A stretch of DNA of 64,000 nucleotides from Candidatus Thiodiazotropha endoloripes (GTDB lineage Bacteria > Pseudomonadota > Gammaproteobacteria > Chromatiales > Chromatiaceae): positions 1-64,000 of the forward strand of contig LVKA01000026.1 in the NCBI GenBank assembly GCA_001709035.1, read 5' to 3'. The notes beneath the pieces are model-generated. The model had not been told where the DNA came from. It worked only from the letters and a program-made list of their open reading frames with translations, and searched no databases. A program made the translations under genes and the position numbers. Numbering within the stretch: the stretch's first letter is position 1; each line of letters opens with the position of its first letter. Positions 44,417-53,341 of the stretch are shown piece by piece.

Positions 44417-45109
44417 TCATTGCGTTATAAAACGTCTCAATTGGCATTGACTGGGATTAGGAAACATATCTGTCGCCATCGCAAGAAACAGCTCTGCGGT
44501 GGCGACAGCATCACTTAAGGCATTGTGTGCCTTGTAGTTCGGTAAATTGTACTGAGGCCTCAGGTTGAACAGACGAAGGTTGCCTGGTTGAAAGGTGTGG
44601 TTTCGTCGTTCAAAAAGGCGTCGTGCCAGTACAAGTGTGTCAATGATCGGGATCACGAATGGGGCGCCATAGAGTTTACGGCAGGCCGCATCGAGAAAAT
44701 TCTGTTCAATCGAGGCGTAGTGGACCAGCATCACCTTACCCGCCAATTGACGGAGTAAGATTGGCATCGCCTCTTCCAGAGGGATGCCGGTGGCTGCCTG
44801 GTCATCGGTAATCTGGTGTATCACCGCCGACTCTTCAGGAATCTCCTCTTCGATGGAGATCAGCTGATGGCTTGAGTGGGCCAGCCTGACGGTCATGTGG
44901 CTGACTTCGACAAATCCATAGCTGAGGATCTTATCCTTTTTCGGATCGAGTCCTGTGGTTTCAAGATCGAGTGAAACGATAATCAGATCTTCACAAACCG
45001 TATCCTTGTTGACCATCGGTGTTGACAGATAGTCATGCAACACGCCCTGTTCGACCTTCTTCAAGGCCCGTTTGCGTTGAGACTCTTTGCTGAGGAATCG
45101 ACTTAACAT
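44417..45109 (-). CDS. DnaQ-like 3'-5' exonuclease
   Basis: 230 residues with the DEDD exonuclease motifs: VSLDLETTGLDPKKDKILSYG (Exo I), VHYASIEQNFLDAACR (Exo II) and AHNALSDAVATAELFL (Exo III, His and Asp). This is the epsilon-like family often found next to cNMP/CBS/DUF294 proteins in acetate-use clusters. It starts 2 bp after the DUF294 gene stop, so it is co-translated. Its target nucleic acid is unknown. Confidence 0.9.
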   Translation of the reverse strand: MLSRFLSKESQRKRALKKVEQGVLHDYLSTPMVNKDTVCEDLIIVSLDLETTGLDPKKDKILSYGFVEVSHMTVRLAHSSHQLISIEEEIPEESAVIHQITDDQAATGIPLEEAMPILLRQLAGKVMLVHYASIEQNFLDAACRKLYGAPFVIPIIDTLVLARRLFERRNHTFQPGNLRLFNLRPQYNLPNYKAHNALSDAVATAELFLAMATDMFPNPSQCQLRRFITQ

Positions 45110-45111
45110 GA

Positions 45112-46980
45112 CTATCGGAATCGACCCCCCTGGTAGCGGTTCTCCAGGGTCTCCTGCATATCCTGTATGACCCGGAAGGCGTCTTTGAGATGCCTGCGCT
45201 CCAGGTCTGAAAGCTCGTCCGGAGACATGTAGTTGTCAGCGGTTATTCCATTGCCGATCTGTTCCGCCTGATGATTGATTCGCATGCTGGCGATGAACTC
45301 CAGTGCATCAATCAGGTTCTCACCCATCTCCTGGCTGAGAATCGAGGTTTCGGCTGCGGCCCGCAGCCGATTGGTTGTGTTGACCTGAGGCAGCCCCCGG
45401 TCGAGGGCAAACACACGGGCGATATCGGTGATCGGGACAATCCCCCTGTGTTTGATATCGAAGGTGTCATCGTGATCGCCGCCATGGATCAATACGAAAG
45501 TACGAAAAAAACCAAGGGGTGGACGATGCTGCAAGGCATTCGCGGCCATATAGGCGGTAAATATGCCGTTACCCCGGGTTTTGCCCAATATCTCAGACTG
45601 CAGCTCTTCAAAAAGTTCGAATTCCCCATGTACCGGACGGAGATCGAAGAAGATACTTGAAAGCATCAGTGCCATCGGTTCAGGTTTGTTGATCCAGGTA
45701 TTGAAATACTTCTTCCAGATCTGCAGTGTCTGACGCCATTTCGGGTTCATTGCCATGGCATCACCCGGACAGTAGATATATCCGCAGGCGTTCAAGCCAT
45801 CGCATACCCGCTTGGCCAATTGTCCGAAATAGTCTGCATGCTCCGGTTTCATCTCATCGGAGATCAACAGGGCGTTGTCCTGATCTGAGTGTGACGTCTG
45901 CTCCCTGCGGGCCTGAGAGCCGCCACTTAGCCAGACGTAGGGTACGGGTGCAGGTCCGAGTTCCAGTTGCGCCAGTTCAATCAACCTGCTGGTTATCGAA
46001 TCGGTCAGGGAGGAGATGGCATCACCGATATGCAGGGCGGTAGCGCTGGAGGAGGCCAACTGGTACTGAAGTTCCGGCAGACGTTCACTGATGCTCGCCA
46101 GATTATCCAGGGATTCCGCCTTGCGTATATCGGCTGCGAAGAAGGCCGAGTTGGTCGACTGGTGTCTGGCCAGATCTGTTGCGGTCACCATGCCCACCAC
46201 CTTGTCTCCGCGCATTACGGGGAGATGGTGTACTCGCAATTTGGTCATGATCATCAGAGCCTGGATGATCAGGGTGTCTTCCTGAACCGTTTTAAGATCG
46301 GTAGTCATAATATCGCTGACTGGGACATCCGGGGAGACGCCGGCGGCGACACAGCGTTTACGCAGATCCCGGTCAGTGATCATGCCAACAAGCTGTTCAT
46401 CCTGCATCAGCATCATGGAGGAGATATTCTTTGCACTCATCACCAGAGCGATTTCACGAATGCTGCTCTCCACATCGGCAGTGACCGGCGCTTTTTTCAG
46501 CAGACCCTGAATCTCAGCGGTCAGTATCTCCAGAGGATTGTTGTTGTTACTGACCTTCAGGGTGTTGACCGCCTGTTTCAGGCGATCGCGCATCGATTCG
46601 CTGAAGTGTTCGTTAAAGGATGGCTCGGCATCCCGCAGTGCCTGCAAGGTCTTGCAGGTCATCACGTAGAGCAGGGTATCCTCTGTCGCAACACCCTGGG
46701 AGGCCCGGCTGATATCGATTAACTGGCACTGGGTTGTGTAGATACCGCCTTCACCCAGTTTCTCAACCAGGTTGTCATCTTCATCGTGCAGTTCCACCGC
46801 ACCGCTGCGCAGGATATAGAGATGGTTGCTGGTCGTGCCTTCGGGTGGAAAGCTGCTGTTGCGGCGAAGGTAGCGGATCTCGAGCTGTTTTGGCAGCAGG
46901 TCGAGCTGTTCCTCGGTGAGGGCATTGAAGGGTGGGCGTTCAGCCAGAAAGTCACGTATCTCGATCAGTTCGATTTCCAT
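45112..46980 (-). CDS. cNMP-binding/CBS/DUF294 nucleotidyltransferase-like signalling protein
   Basis: 622 residues with four modules. A cyclic-nucleotide-binding-like domain (about 15-130, with NHLYILRSGAVELHD) is followed by paired CBS domains (about 160-280, MTDRDLRKRCVAAG, VTATDLARH). A DUF294 nucleotidyltransferase-like domain (about 305-450) has LSGGSQARREQTSHSDQDNALL, and a DUF294 C-terminal domain follows (about 485-615). Such proteins are thought to sense nucleotides and modify a partner, and commonly neighbour acetate transporters and Acs. Coupled to the exonuclease gene. Confidence 0.92.
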   Translation of the reverse strand: MEIELIEIRDFLAERPPFNALTEEQLDLLPKQLEIRYLRRNSSFPPEGTTSNHLYILRSGAVELHDEDDNLVEKLGEGGIYTTQCQLIDISRASQGVATEDTLLYVMTCKTLQALRDAEPSFNEHFSESMRDRLKQAVNTLKVSNNNNPLEILTAEIQGLLKKAPVTADVESSIREIALVMSAKNISSMMLMQDEQLVGMITDRDLRKRCVAAGVSPDVPVSDIMTTDLKTVQEDTLIIQALMIMTKLRVHHLPVMRGDKVVGMVTATDLARHQSTNSAFFAADIRKAESLDNLASISERLPELQYQLASSSATALHIGDAISSLTDSITSRLIELAQLELGPAPVPYVWLSGGSQARREQTSHSDQDNALLISDEMKPEHADYFGQLAKRVCDGLNACGYIYCPGDAMAMNPKWRQTLQIWKKYFNTWINKPEPMALMLSSIFFDLRPVHGEFELFEELQSEILGKTRGNGIFTAYMAANALQHRPPLGFFRTFVLIHGGDHDDTFDIKHRGIVPITDIARVFALDRGLPQVNTTNRLRAAAETSILSQEMGENLIDALEFIASMRINHQAEQIGNGITADNYMSPDELSDLERRHLKDAFRVIQDMQETLENRYQGGRFR

Positions 46981-47036
46981 GGCTTTGACTCAAATAGTTT
47001 TGTTTACATTAAAAAAATATCAACGTATTGGGGCTA

Positions 47037-47049
47037 TATTAACAGGCCC
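47037..47049. repeat. possible solo terminus of dispersed repeat family
   Basis: TATTAACAGGCCC matches the inner part of the repeat family's right end (TTAACAGGCCC). No partner terminus is seen. Listed only since this string recurs at every copy. Confidence 0.3.
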
Positions 47050-47100
47050 GCAGAGAATCAGAAGCCAATACGTTGAGATTCTTTACCTTGATGATGAAAA

Positions 47101-47120
47101 GGCCCCGCCGAAGCGGGGCC
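47101..47120 (-). terminator. intrinsic terminator after actP
   Basis: On the minus strand, GGCCCCGC-TTCG-GCGGGGCC is followed by TTTTCATCATC: a perfect 8-bp GC stem with the stable UUCG loop and a T-run, 25 bp past the actP stop. It separates the actP pair from the DUF294-exonuclease-acs genes. Confidence 0.92.
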
Positions 47121-47144
47121 GATTTGCAGACTTGGCTTTAGATC

Positions 47145-48929
47145 TTAGTGATCAGAAGCGGCGCCTGCGCCTTTAGGTACACGAATGTCCTCAACCAGAT
47201 GCTGGATGTGATCCGGTGGGGGAGCAGTGACCTTGGATACCACGGTGGCAACCGCAAAGTTGACCAAAGCACCTACCGCACCAAAGGCGTTCGGGGAGAT
47301 GCCCAGGAACCAGTTGGGGCCCATGTCACCCAGGAAGGAAGTCCCTGGTACGAACATGATGCCTTTGTGCTGGAACACATAGAGCATGGTGACACCGATA
47401 CCGGAGATCATGCCCCAGATCGCACCTGCGCGGTTCATCTTCTTATAGAAGATACCCATCATCAGCACAGGGAAGATGGAGCTGGCCGCGAGACCGAAGG
47501 CGATGGCCACGGTGCCGGCTGCGAAATCCGGTGGATGAAGACCGAAGTAACCCGCCAGACCGATGGCACCTGCCATGGCGATACGTCCAGCCATCAGCTC
47601 GTTCTTTTCTGAGATATCGGGCATGAAAACACCCTTCAGAAGGTCATGAGAGATGGAGGAGGCGATCGCCAGCAGCAGACCGGCAGCGGTAGAGAGCGCA
47701 GCCGCCAGACCACCGGCAACAACCAGAGCGATAACCCAGTTAGGCAGTTTCGCGATTTCCGGGTTGGCCAGTACCATGATGTCACGGTCAACCTTGGTCA
47801 TCTCGTTGCCTTTCCAGCCCCAGGCTTCAGCCTTGGCCACAAACTCGGCATTCTTGTCGTTGTAGTACTGGATACGGCCGTCGCCGTTCTTGTCTTCCCA
47901 CTGCAACAGACCGGTCTTCTCCCAGTTCAGCATCCACTGAGGAACATTGGCGATTTCAATGTTGCCTTCGACGGTACCGACCTCACCAGTCTGGATGGTA
48001 TTCATCAGGTTCAGACGAGCCATGGAACCGACTGCAGGTGCAGTGGTGTAGAGAATGGCGATGAAGACCAGCGCCCAACCGGCTGAAGAACGAGCGTCCT
48101 TAACCTTGGGTACGGTGAAGAAACGGATGATAACGTGAGGCAGGCCAGCCGTACCGATCATCAGGGAGAGGGTGTAGACAAACATGTTGAGTTTGCTACC
48201 CATTACCTGGGTCGTGTACTCCTTAAAGCCTAGGTCGGTTACCACCTGATCCAGCTTATCCAGCATGAAGGTGCCGGAGCCGTCTGCCATGGTGCTACCA
48301 ATACCCATCTGAGGGATTGGGTTGCCGGTGATGTTCAGAGAGACGAACACGGCCGGTACAGTGTAGGCGAAGATCAGTACGCAGTACTGTGCGATCTGAG
48401 TGTAGGTGATACCTTTCATACCACCCATTACCGCATAGATGAATACGATACCCATGCCGATGAACAGACCGGTGTCGTAATCAGTCTCCAGAAAGCGGGA
48501 GAAGGCTACACCGATACCCTTCATCTGACCGATTACGTAGGTTACCGATGCCAGAATCAAGCAGATAACCGCCACGATTCGGGCAGTACGTGAGTAGTAA
48601 CGATCACCGATGAACTCAGGCACGGTGAACTTACCAAACTTACGCAGGTAGGGTGCCAGCAGCAGTGCCAGCAGTACGTAACCACCTGTCCAACCCATAA
48701 GGAAGACGGAGGCACCATAGCCGTTGAAAGCAATCAGGCCGGCCATGGAGATGAATGACGCAGCGGACATCCAGTCAGCCGCGGTGGCCATACCGTTGGC
48801 AACGGGATGTACACCACGACCAGCCGCATAGAATTCACCGGTTGTTCCGGCACGTGCCCAGAAGGCGATGCCGATGTAGAGGGCAAAGGTAAAGCCCACT
48901 ACGATATAAGTTAATGTTTGCAGATCCAT
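47145..48929 (-). CDS. actP: cation/acetate symporter ActP
   Basis: 594 residues of the sodium:solute symporter family with about 13 transmembrane helices. It shows AAGRGVHPVANGMATAADWMSAASFISMAG, the classic GGMKGITYTQIAQYC segment, and a soluble insert around 330-385 (NGDGRIQYYND) typical of the ActP-like branch that pairs with a small DUF4212 subunit. It brings acetate into the cell with a cation for Acs. It starts 16 bp after the small subunit gene. Confidence 0.93.
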   Translation of the reverse strand: MDLQTLTYIVVGFTFALYIGIAFWARAGTTGEFYAAGRGVHPVANGMATAADWMSAASFISMAGLIAFNGYGASVFLMGWTGGYVLLALLLAPYLRKFGKFTVPEFIGDRYYSRTARIVAVICLILASVTYVIGQMKGIGVAFSRFLETDYDTGLFIGMGIVFIYAVMGGMKGITYTQIAQYCVLIFAYTVPAVFVSLNITGNPIPQMGIGSTMADGSGTFMLDKLDQVVTDLGFKEYTTQVMGSKLNMFVYTLSLMIGTAGLPHVIIRFFTVPKVKDARSSAGWALVFIAILYTTAPAVGSMARLNLMNTIQTGEVGTVEGNIEIANVPQWMLNWEKTGLLQWEDKNGDGRIQYYNDKNAEFVAKAEAWGWKGNEMTKVDRDIMVLANPEIAKLPNWVIALVVAGGLAAALSTAAGLLLAIASSISHDLLKGVFMPDISEKNELMAGRIAMAGAIGLAGYFGLHPPDFAAGTVAIAFGLAASSIFPVLMMGIFYKKMNRAGAIWGMISGIGVTMLYVFQHKGIMFVPGTSFLGDMGPNWFLGISPNAFGAVGALVNFAVATVVSKVTAPPPDHIQHLVEDIRVPKGAGAASDH

Positions 48930-48945
48930 GAATTAGTTACCCCCG

Positions 48946-49200
48946 TTAATCCTCATGGACGTCGAATTCGACATCCAGAGCGTTCATACGCTTTGTATAG
49001 ACATAGATCAGCACCAGGAAGGTATAAATCGAGCCGTTCTGGGCAAACCAGAAACCCAACCCTACACCACCGATTTTGATGGTATTGAGAGGCTCAACCA
49101 AAATGATGCCGAAAAGAAACGAGCAGGCAAACCAAATCACCAATAATATGGATACCAGGCGAATATTGGCTTTCCAATACTGTTCAGCAGTTTTGTTCAT
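48946..49200 (-). CDS. DUF4212 small subunit of the acetate symporter
   Basis: 84 residues with two transmembrane helices (about 15-35 and 52-70) and the family pattern YWKANIRLVSILLVIWF...GFWFAQNGSIYTFLVLIYVY. DUF4212 proteins are encoded directly before sodium:solute symporters and presumably associate with them. First gene of the actP operon; its upstream gap carries the TGTTAC motifs. Confidence 0.9.
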   Translation of the reverse strand: MNKTAEQYWKANIRLVSILLVIWFACSFLFGIILVEPLNTIKIGGVGLGFWFAQNGSIYTFLVLIYVYTKRMNALDVEFDVHED

Positions 49201-49723
49201 GTCATGATCACTCCGCCGTAATTAATCAAGTATTTGTCATTTAATGAAGTGTCTGTGATCCCACTCGACGTCCTGTCGTACCGTTGTACGCTTAACCAAC
49301 TATCTGAAGCGAGACGGTGGGATTGACACCCACTTGTGTGTTACCGCAGAAAAAGGGTTACACATTGCACTATTTTGTGGCGCTGGTGCCTATTAAGTCA
49401 AACAAAACAATAGGTTAACTCTTGTTTAGCTGTGCTGCAGTGCAGCACAAGTGTTACCATAGGTAGCATTGTTGAGGGTGTGCGTTACCGATAGGATCGT
49501 GTTACGTTTCCATTGGTAAGAAAAAATATTTTTTTGCCTGGATAACCCGCTTTTTTTAGCGTTTTTTCGGCGCCATGTAGCAAGCTACACAGCCCAATTA
49601 AGTTCCGGTCTCGAAAAAGTCCTGGTAAACAATCAAGATGGATGAGATATCTAATTGTTCCTGCTGATAATAATCCCTACTGCCTGCATAACCGCGTCGA
49701 TAGGCAGTCCCAGGTGAAAGTCG
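49201..49723. promoter_or_regulatory. actP-operon control region with TGTTAC repeats and a palindrome
   Basis: In this 523-base divergent gap TGTTAC occurs at 49339, 49452 and 49500, with near-matches GGTTAC (49356) and CGTTAC (49483), all on the plus strand. The 49452 site extends to the palindrome TGTTACC-ATA-GGTAGCA. TGTTAC/GTAACA half-sites are what Pseudomonas CbrB binds, and a CbrB-like gene lies 2 kb away. TGTGCTGCA-G-TGCAGCACA (49431-49449) is a second perfect palindrome, and TGTAGC-AA-GCTACA (49576-49589) a third. Which protein binds is inferred only. Confidence 0.5.
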
Positions 49724-50179
49724 ATGCTGAAAAGTGTTTTAGAATATTTTAATTTACATCTGCTGCCGGAGGCGGAAGCCGCTGCCGAGGAGACTCAGGC
49801 ACAGCTCAGATTGGCGGTGGCGGTTCTGCTGATTGAGATTGCCGAGTCCGATTTTGAACGGGCTCCGGAAGAGAAGTCGGCCATTCTCAATAGCATCAAA
49901 ACTCAATTCGGGCTTGAGTCTGAAGCGGCTCAGATTCTGATGGATCTCGCTGAACAGGAGCATCGTCACTCAACTGACTATTTTCAATTCACTACCCTGA
50001 TCAATAAAAACTACAGCTATGAACAGAAGATCCAGGTCATTGAGAGCTTATGGCGGGTCGCTTTCGCCGACCTGCAGCTGCACCATTATGAGGAGCATGT
50101 GATCCGGCGTCTGGCCGATTTAATCCATGTCTCACACAGAGACTTTATTTCAGCAAAACATCGGGTGATATCTGGGTGA
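49724..50179 (+). CDS. TerB-like (tellurite-resistance-type) domain protein
   Basis: 151 residues, all helical, matching the TerB fold: RLAVAVLLIEIAESDFERAPEEKSAILNSI, then EQKIQVIESLWRVAFADLQLHHYEEHVIRRLADLIHV. The conserved acidic and His positions (HHYEEH) can bind metal. Stand-alone TerB proteins are widespread, and their role is mostly unknown; resistance to tellurite should not be assumed. Followed at 110 bp by the receiver-GGDEF gene. Confidence 0.88.
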   Translation: MLKSVLEYFNLHLLPEAEAAAEETQAQLRLAVAVLLIEIAESDFERAPEEKSAILNSIKTQFGLESEAAQILMDLAEQEHRHSTDYFQFTTLINKNYSYEQKIQVIESLWRVAFADLQLHHYEEHVIRRLADLIHVSHRDFISAKHRVISG

Positions 50180-50289
50180 TGGGCTTTTTATCTTCAGTTC
50201 CTGGCTGTTTGGTGACTCCCTTTCCCATCAATCGCGCCAGTTCATGGTATATTCCTTATGAAATTAGAACACACTGAAGATGCGAAGCT

Positions 50290-51684
50290 ATGTCTACTCT
50301 GAGTGAAAGCGGCGGTCAAAAGGGGACATCCACCAAAAAAGGGTGTGTGTTGATTGTCGATGATGAGGCACGGCATGCCGAAAGCCTAGCCACCTTGGTT
50401 GAAAGCTGGGGCTACGAGGTCGCAACGGCATCGGACGGCGCCAAAGCGGCCGGACTGCTGGTGACGCGTCGCTTCGATCTGGTTCTGCTCGATCTGCATA
50501 TGCCGGTTGCCGATGGTTTTCGGGTGATGGAGTTTGTCCGCAAGCGTAGCCTGCATACCCGTATCATCACCATTTCCGGTGACCCCTCCCTTGATGACGC
50601 CATCAATTCCCTGAAAAAGGGTGCCGATCACTTCATCCGCAAACCGGTAACTCCGGTTGATCTGCTGAAGGCGATTGATGAGAGTCTGCGCAAACAGGTT
50701 AAAGACGAAAAGCTCAATCGGGTGAAGAAGAAGGCTGAAATTCAGTCCACATTACATCGGATGATGTTCGATGTTGCCCCGAATATACAGTTTCTGCTCG
50801 ACACCAAGGGTAAGTTTCGTATGGTGAACAGCGTTTTCACCAAGGTTACCGGTTATCCAAAAGAGAAGATTCTAGGCCAACACTGGAGTTCGCTGGTGGA
50901 ATCGGATCAGGTGGACCGTATCCACCATGTGTTCGAGGAGCGGCGCAGCAGTCCCGATCGCTTTCCCGAGGTTGAATTGAGATTGCGTTGCTATGGCCAT
51001 CCGGACGGGCAGAGTGAGGCCAAGTCAAAGAGCATTCTGGTGGCACTGCAATCGAAAAGACTCTACTCGCGCAGCGGTGAGAAAAAGGTCTTTTTCGGTA
51101 CCTACGGGGTTGCCAGGGATATCACTCAGTACAACAAGCTGGAAGAGCTGAACAAGTATCAGGAATTCCATGACAACCTGACCGGATTACCCAATCGGGT
51201 ACTGTTCGATGATTATCTCAGTTTTGCACTGACACAGGCCAAGCAGGAGGCAGGTATGCTCTGTCTGCTGAATATTGTGGTTGTGGACTTGAAACAGGTA
51301 AATGAGGTCTATGGACACTCGGTAGGGGACAACTACCTGCAGAATATGGCAACCAGACTCAAAAAACTGATTCGCAAAGGGGATATTCTGGCGCGTGTCG
51401 ATGGCAGTGAATTTGTTGTGCTGCTCTCACATATCAAGCAGGAAAAATCTGCCATCCATATCTCTGAGAAGATTCGCGCAGGCCTTAGCAAATCCCTGGT
51501 GGTCAATGGTCACAACCTGTCACCTCAGCTCAGCATCGGATCCTCCGTATATCCCAAGGATGCGGAGGATAGTGATGAGCTGCTGAGATTTGCGCAGGCA
51601 AATCATGGCATCAATCTGCAGAGTAAACAGCGACACCTGATGCAGAGCTCGAACTGGATCAAGTTGATCAAGAACCAGTCCTGA
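50290..51684 (+). CDS. receiver-PAS-degenerate GGDEF protein
   Basis: 464 residues. The receiver domain (about 18-135) has phospho-Asp in LVLLDLHMPVADG and Lys in FIRKPVTP. The PAS domain (about 155-280) follows, then a GGDEF domain (about 290-450, DNLTGLPNRVLFDDYL). The signature reads RVDGSEFVVLL: DGSEF instead of GG(D/E)EF, so diguanylate cyclase activity is probably lost and it may act as a binding or regulatory domain. No EAL domain is present. A short gap separates it from the convergent CbrB-like gene. Confidence 0.9.
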   Translation: MSTLSESGGQKGTSTKKGCVLIVDDEARHAESLATLVESWGYEVATASDGAKAAGLLVTRRFDLVLLDLHMPVADGFRVMEFVRKRSLHTRIITISGDPSLDDAINSLKKGADHFIRKPVTPVDLLKAIDESLRKQVKDEKLNRVKKKAEIQSTLHRMMFDVAPNIQFLLDTKGKFRMVNSVFTKVTGYPKEKILGQHWSSLVESDQVDRIHHVFEERRSSPDRFPEVELRLRCYGHPDGQSEAKSKSILVALQSKRLYSRSGEKKVFFGTYGVARDITQYNKLEELNKYQEFHDNLTGLPNRVLFDDYLSFALTQAKQEAGMLCLLNIVVVDLKQVNEVYGHSVGDNYLQNMATRLKKLIRKGDILARVDGSEFVVLLSHIKQEKSAIHISEKIRAGLSKSLVVNGHNLSPQLSIGSSVYPKDAEDSDELLRFAQANHGINLQSKQRHLMQSSNWIKLIKNQS

Positions 51685-51718
51685 CCTCATAGAGCGTATG
51701 GGTCGGCTATCTGGCGAC

Positions 51719-53056
51719 TCAGTTTTTCTTGCCTTTCTTCTCTCTGGGTATACCGAAACGCTGACGCCTTTCCCACAGGGCTTTGCGGCTGATACCCAGT
51801 TTTTTCGCCAGTTCCGTCTCTGTCATATGATCCTGGTTATCCAGCACGAAGTGTCTGAAGTACTCTTCGAGAGAGAGATTATCGTTTACGTTCTCCAGTT
51901 TATGCTGACCACTGGTGATGTGATGATCGATTGCCAGCAGTTCCGGGGTGATACTCTCGCCTTCACAGAGAATGACGGCTCTTTCGATGGTATTGGCCAG
52001 TTCCCTGACATTGCCGGGCCAGTGATAGCGTCGAATCGCTTCCAGGGCACTGCGACTCATGCTCAAGGCAGGGCGATTGAGCTGCTTGGAGGATTTACTC
52101 AACAGGTATTTTGCCAGCGCCTTGATGTCATTACCCCGTTCACGAAGGGGGGGTAGGGCCATCTCCACTACCCGCAGGCGAAAATAGAGATCACTGCGAA
52201 AACTCTGTTGCTGCACAAGTTTCCTGACATCCTGATGGGTGGCGGCAATGATGCGTATATCCGAACTGTTTTGGTCGCTCTCCTGGCGGGGGGCGTATTC
52301 ATCTCCTTGAAGTACCCTTAACAGTCTGGCCTGAGCGGCCATCGACAATTCGCCAACCTGATCCATGAACAGGGTGCCGCCCTGGGCCTTTGCCAGCAGG
52401 CCACCGCGTCCGTTGTGTCGCTCGTCCTGCTGGCCGAACAGCTCCGCCTCCACCTGATTTTCCGGCAATGCGGCGCAGTTGAATACCACAAACGGAGATT
52501 GGCTGCGGTGGCTGCGCTCGTGCAGTGCCCGGGCAACCAGCTCCTTGCCGGTTCCCGATTCACCGAGAATCAATACCGTGGCGTCGGTTGGCGCCACTTT
52601 GTCTATGCGTCGGAATACATCGACCATCGCCGAGCACTCTCCGATCATCCCACGAACCGGATAGCTCTTCTCCACTTCCGATTTGAGTACTTCCTGTTGC
52701 CGAAGCTGGCGGTCTTGTTTGATCACTCGCTCAACCACCATCAACAGTTCATCGTGATCGAAAGGTTTGGCGATATAGTCGATGGCGCCCAGCTTCATGG
52801 CATCCACCGCTGAGCGGATACTGGCATAACTGGTCATGATCAATACCGGTGTCGGTGTGGCGATATCGATGATTTCCGTACCGGGGGCACCCGGTAAGCG
52901 GACATCGCTGATGATCAGGTCAAAGTTCTTCAGTGGCAGTTTACTGGCTTCCTCTACCGATCCGGCCTCGACCACCACATAGTCGTTGCGTTCCAGCAAG
53001 CGTTTCACGGCCCGGCGGATAACGGATTCATCTTCAACAATCAATATTTGGTTCAT
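51719..53056 (-). CDS. CbrB-like AAA+ response regulator lacking the sigma-54 loop
   Basis: 445 residues in NtrC order: receiver (about 3-115, phospho-Asp in LIISDVRLPG), AAA+ (about 140-370, Walker A GESGTGKE) and a C-terminal Fis-type helix-turn-helix (MTETELAKKLGISRKALWERRQRFG). After LFG (206-208), where sigma-54 activators have the GAFTGA loop, it reads QQDERHNGRGG and is about four residues shorter. The Walker B motif is FMDQVGE, with Gln233 in place of the catalytic Glu. It therefore probably acts as a DNA-binding regulator without driving sigma-54. It sits downstream of the CbrA-like kinase, separated by a repeat copy. Confidence 0.88.
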   Translation of the reverse strand: MNQILIVEDESVIRRAVKRLLERNDYVVVEAGSVEEASKLPLKNFDLIISDVRLPGAPGTEIIDIATPTPVLIMTSYASIRSAVDAMKLGAIDYIAKPFDHDELLMVVERVIKQDRQLRQQEVLKSEVEKSYPVRGMIGECSAMVDVFRRIDKVAPTDATVLILGESGTGKELVARALHERSHRSQSPFVVFNCAALPENQVEAELFGQQDERHNGRGGLLAKAQGGTLFMDQVGELSMAAQARLLRVLQGDEYAPRQESDQNSSDIRIIAATHQDVRKLVQQQSFRSDLYFRLRVVEMALPPLRERGNDIKALAKYLLSKSSKQLNRPALSMSRSALEAIRRYHWPGNVRELANTIERAVILCEGESITPELLAIDHHITSGQHKLENVNDNLSLEEYFRHFVLDNQDHMTETELAKKLGISRKALWERRQRFGIPREKKGKKN

Positions 53057-53084
53057 GGGATCATCCGAGCTCTGCTGCCTGTTG

Positions 53085-53341
53085 TGTTAGGGCTAAATAC
53101 GCCCTGCTGGGTCTGTTTTTGTGCCCAGCAAGGCAGAATGAGCGTCGTGTCGTCATTCTACATGAGCGAATGATAACGCCGCTGGGCGCAAAAACAGCCC
53201 CAGCCCTTCGGGTTGCGCCTGAAAAAGCGCCACTCAGCGTTGCTCGTCGTTCATTTGGAATAACCAAACTACACTCCTCGCGCCTTGATTGGCACTTTTT
53301 CAGCCGCAACAGGGCGCATTGGATTCGTGTTAACAGGCCCT
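53085..53341. repeat. full-length copy of dispersed inverted-repeat family inside the cbrAB-like operon (copy 3)
   Basis: About 255 bp filling the gap between the kinase and regulator genes. The right end TTGGATTCGTGTTAACAGGCCCT matches the 15.6-kb and 63-kb copies, and its last base forms part of the kinase TAG stop. Internal inverted tracts (GGGTTGCGCCTGAAAAAGCGCC against GGCACTTTTTCAGCCGCAAC; GGGCGCAAAAACAGCCCC against GGGTCTGTTTTTGTGCCC) would fold into a long cruciform or mRNA hairpin. No coding capacity. Confidence 0.8.

Noticed and set aside
45967-46722. 250-codon forward frame opposite the DUF294 gene
   Set aside because: It lies entirely within the cNMP/CBS/DUF294 gene, which has clear domains; His/Gln-rich composition is typical of an antisense frame.
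49201-49723. Riboswitch or small RNA upstream of the actP operon
   Set aside because: Palindromes are present but no known riboswitch core could be matched; treated as protein-binding sites instead.
49724-50179. Tellurite-resistance operon
   Set aside because: Only a single TerB-like domain gene is present, without terC, terD or other ter genes, so a resistance island is not supported.
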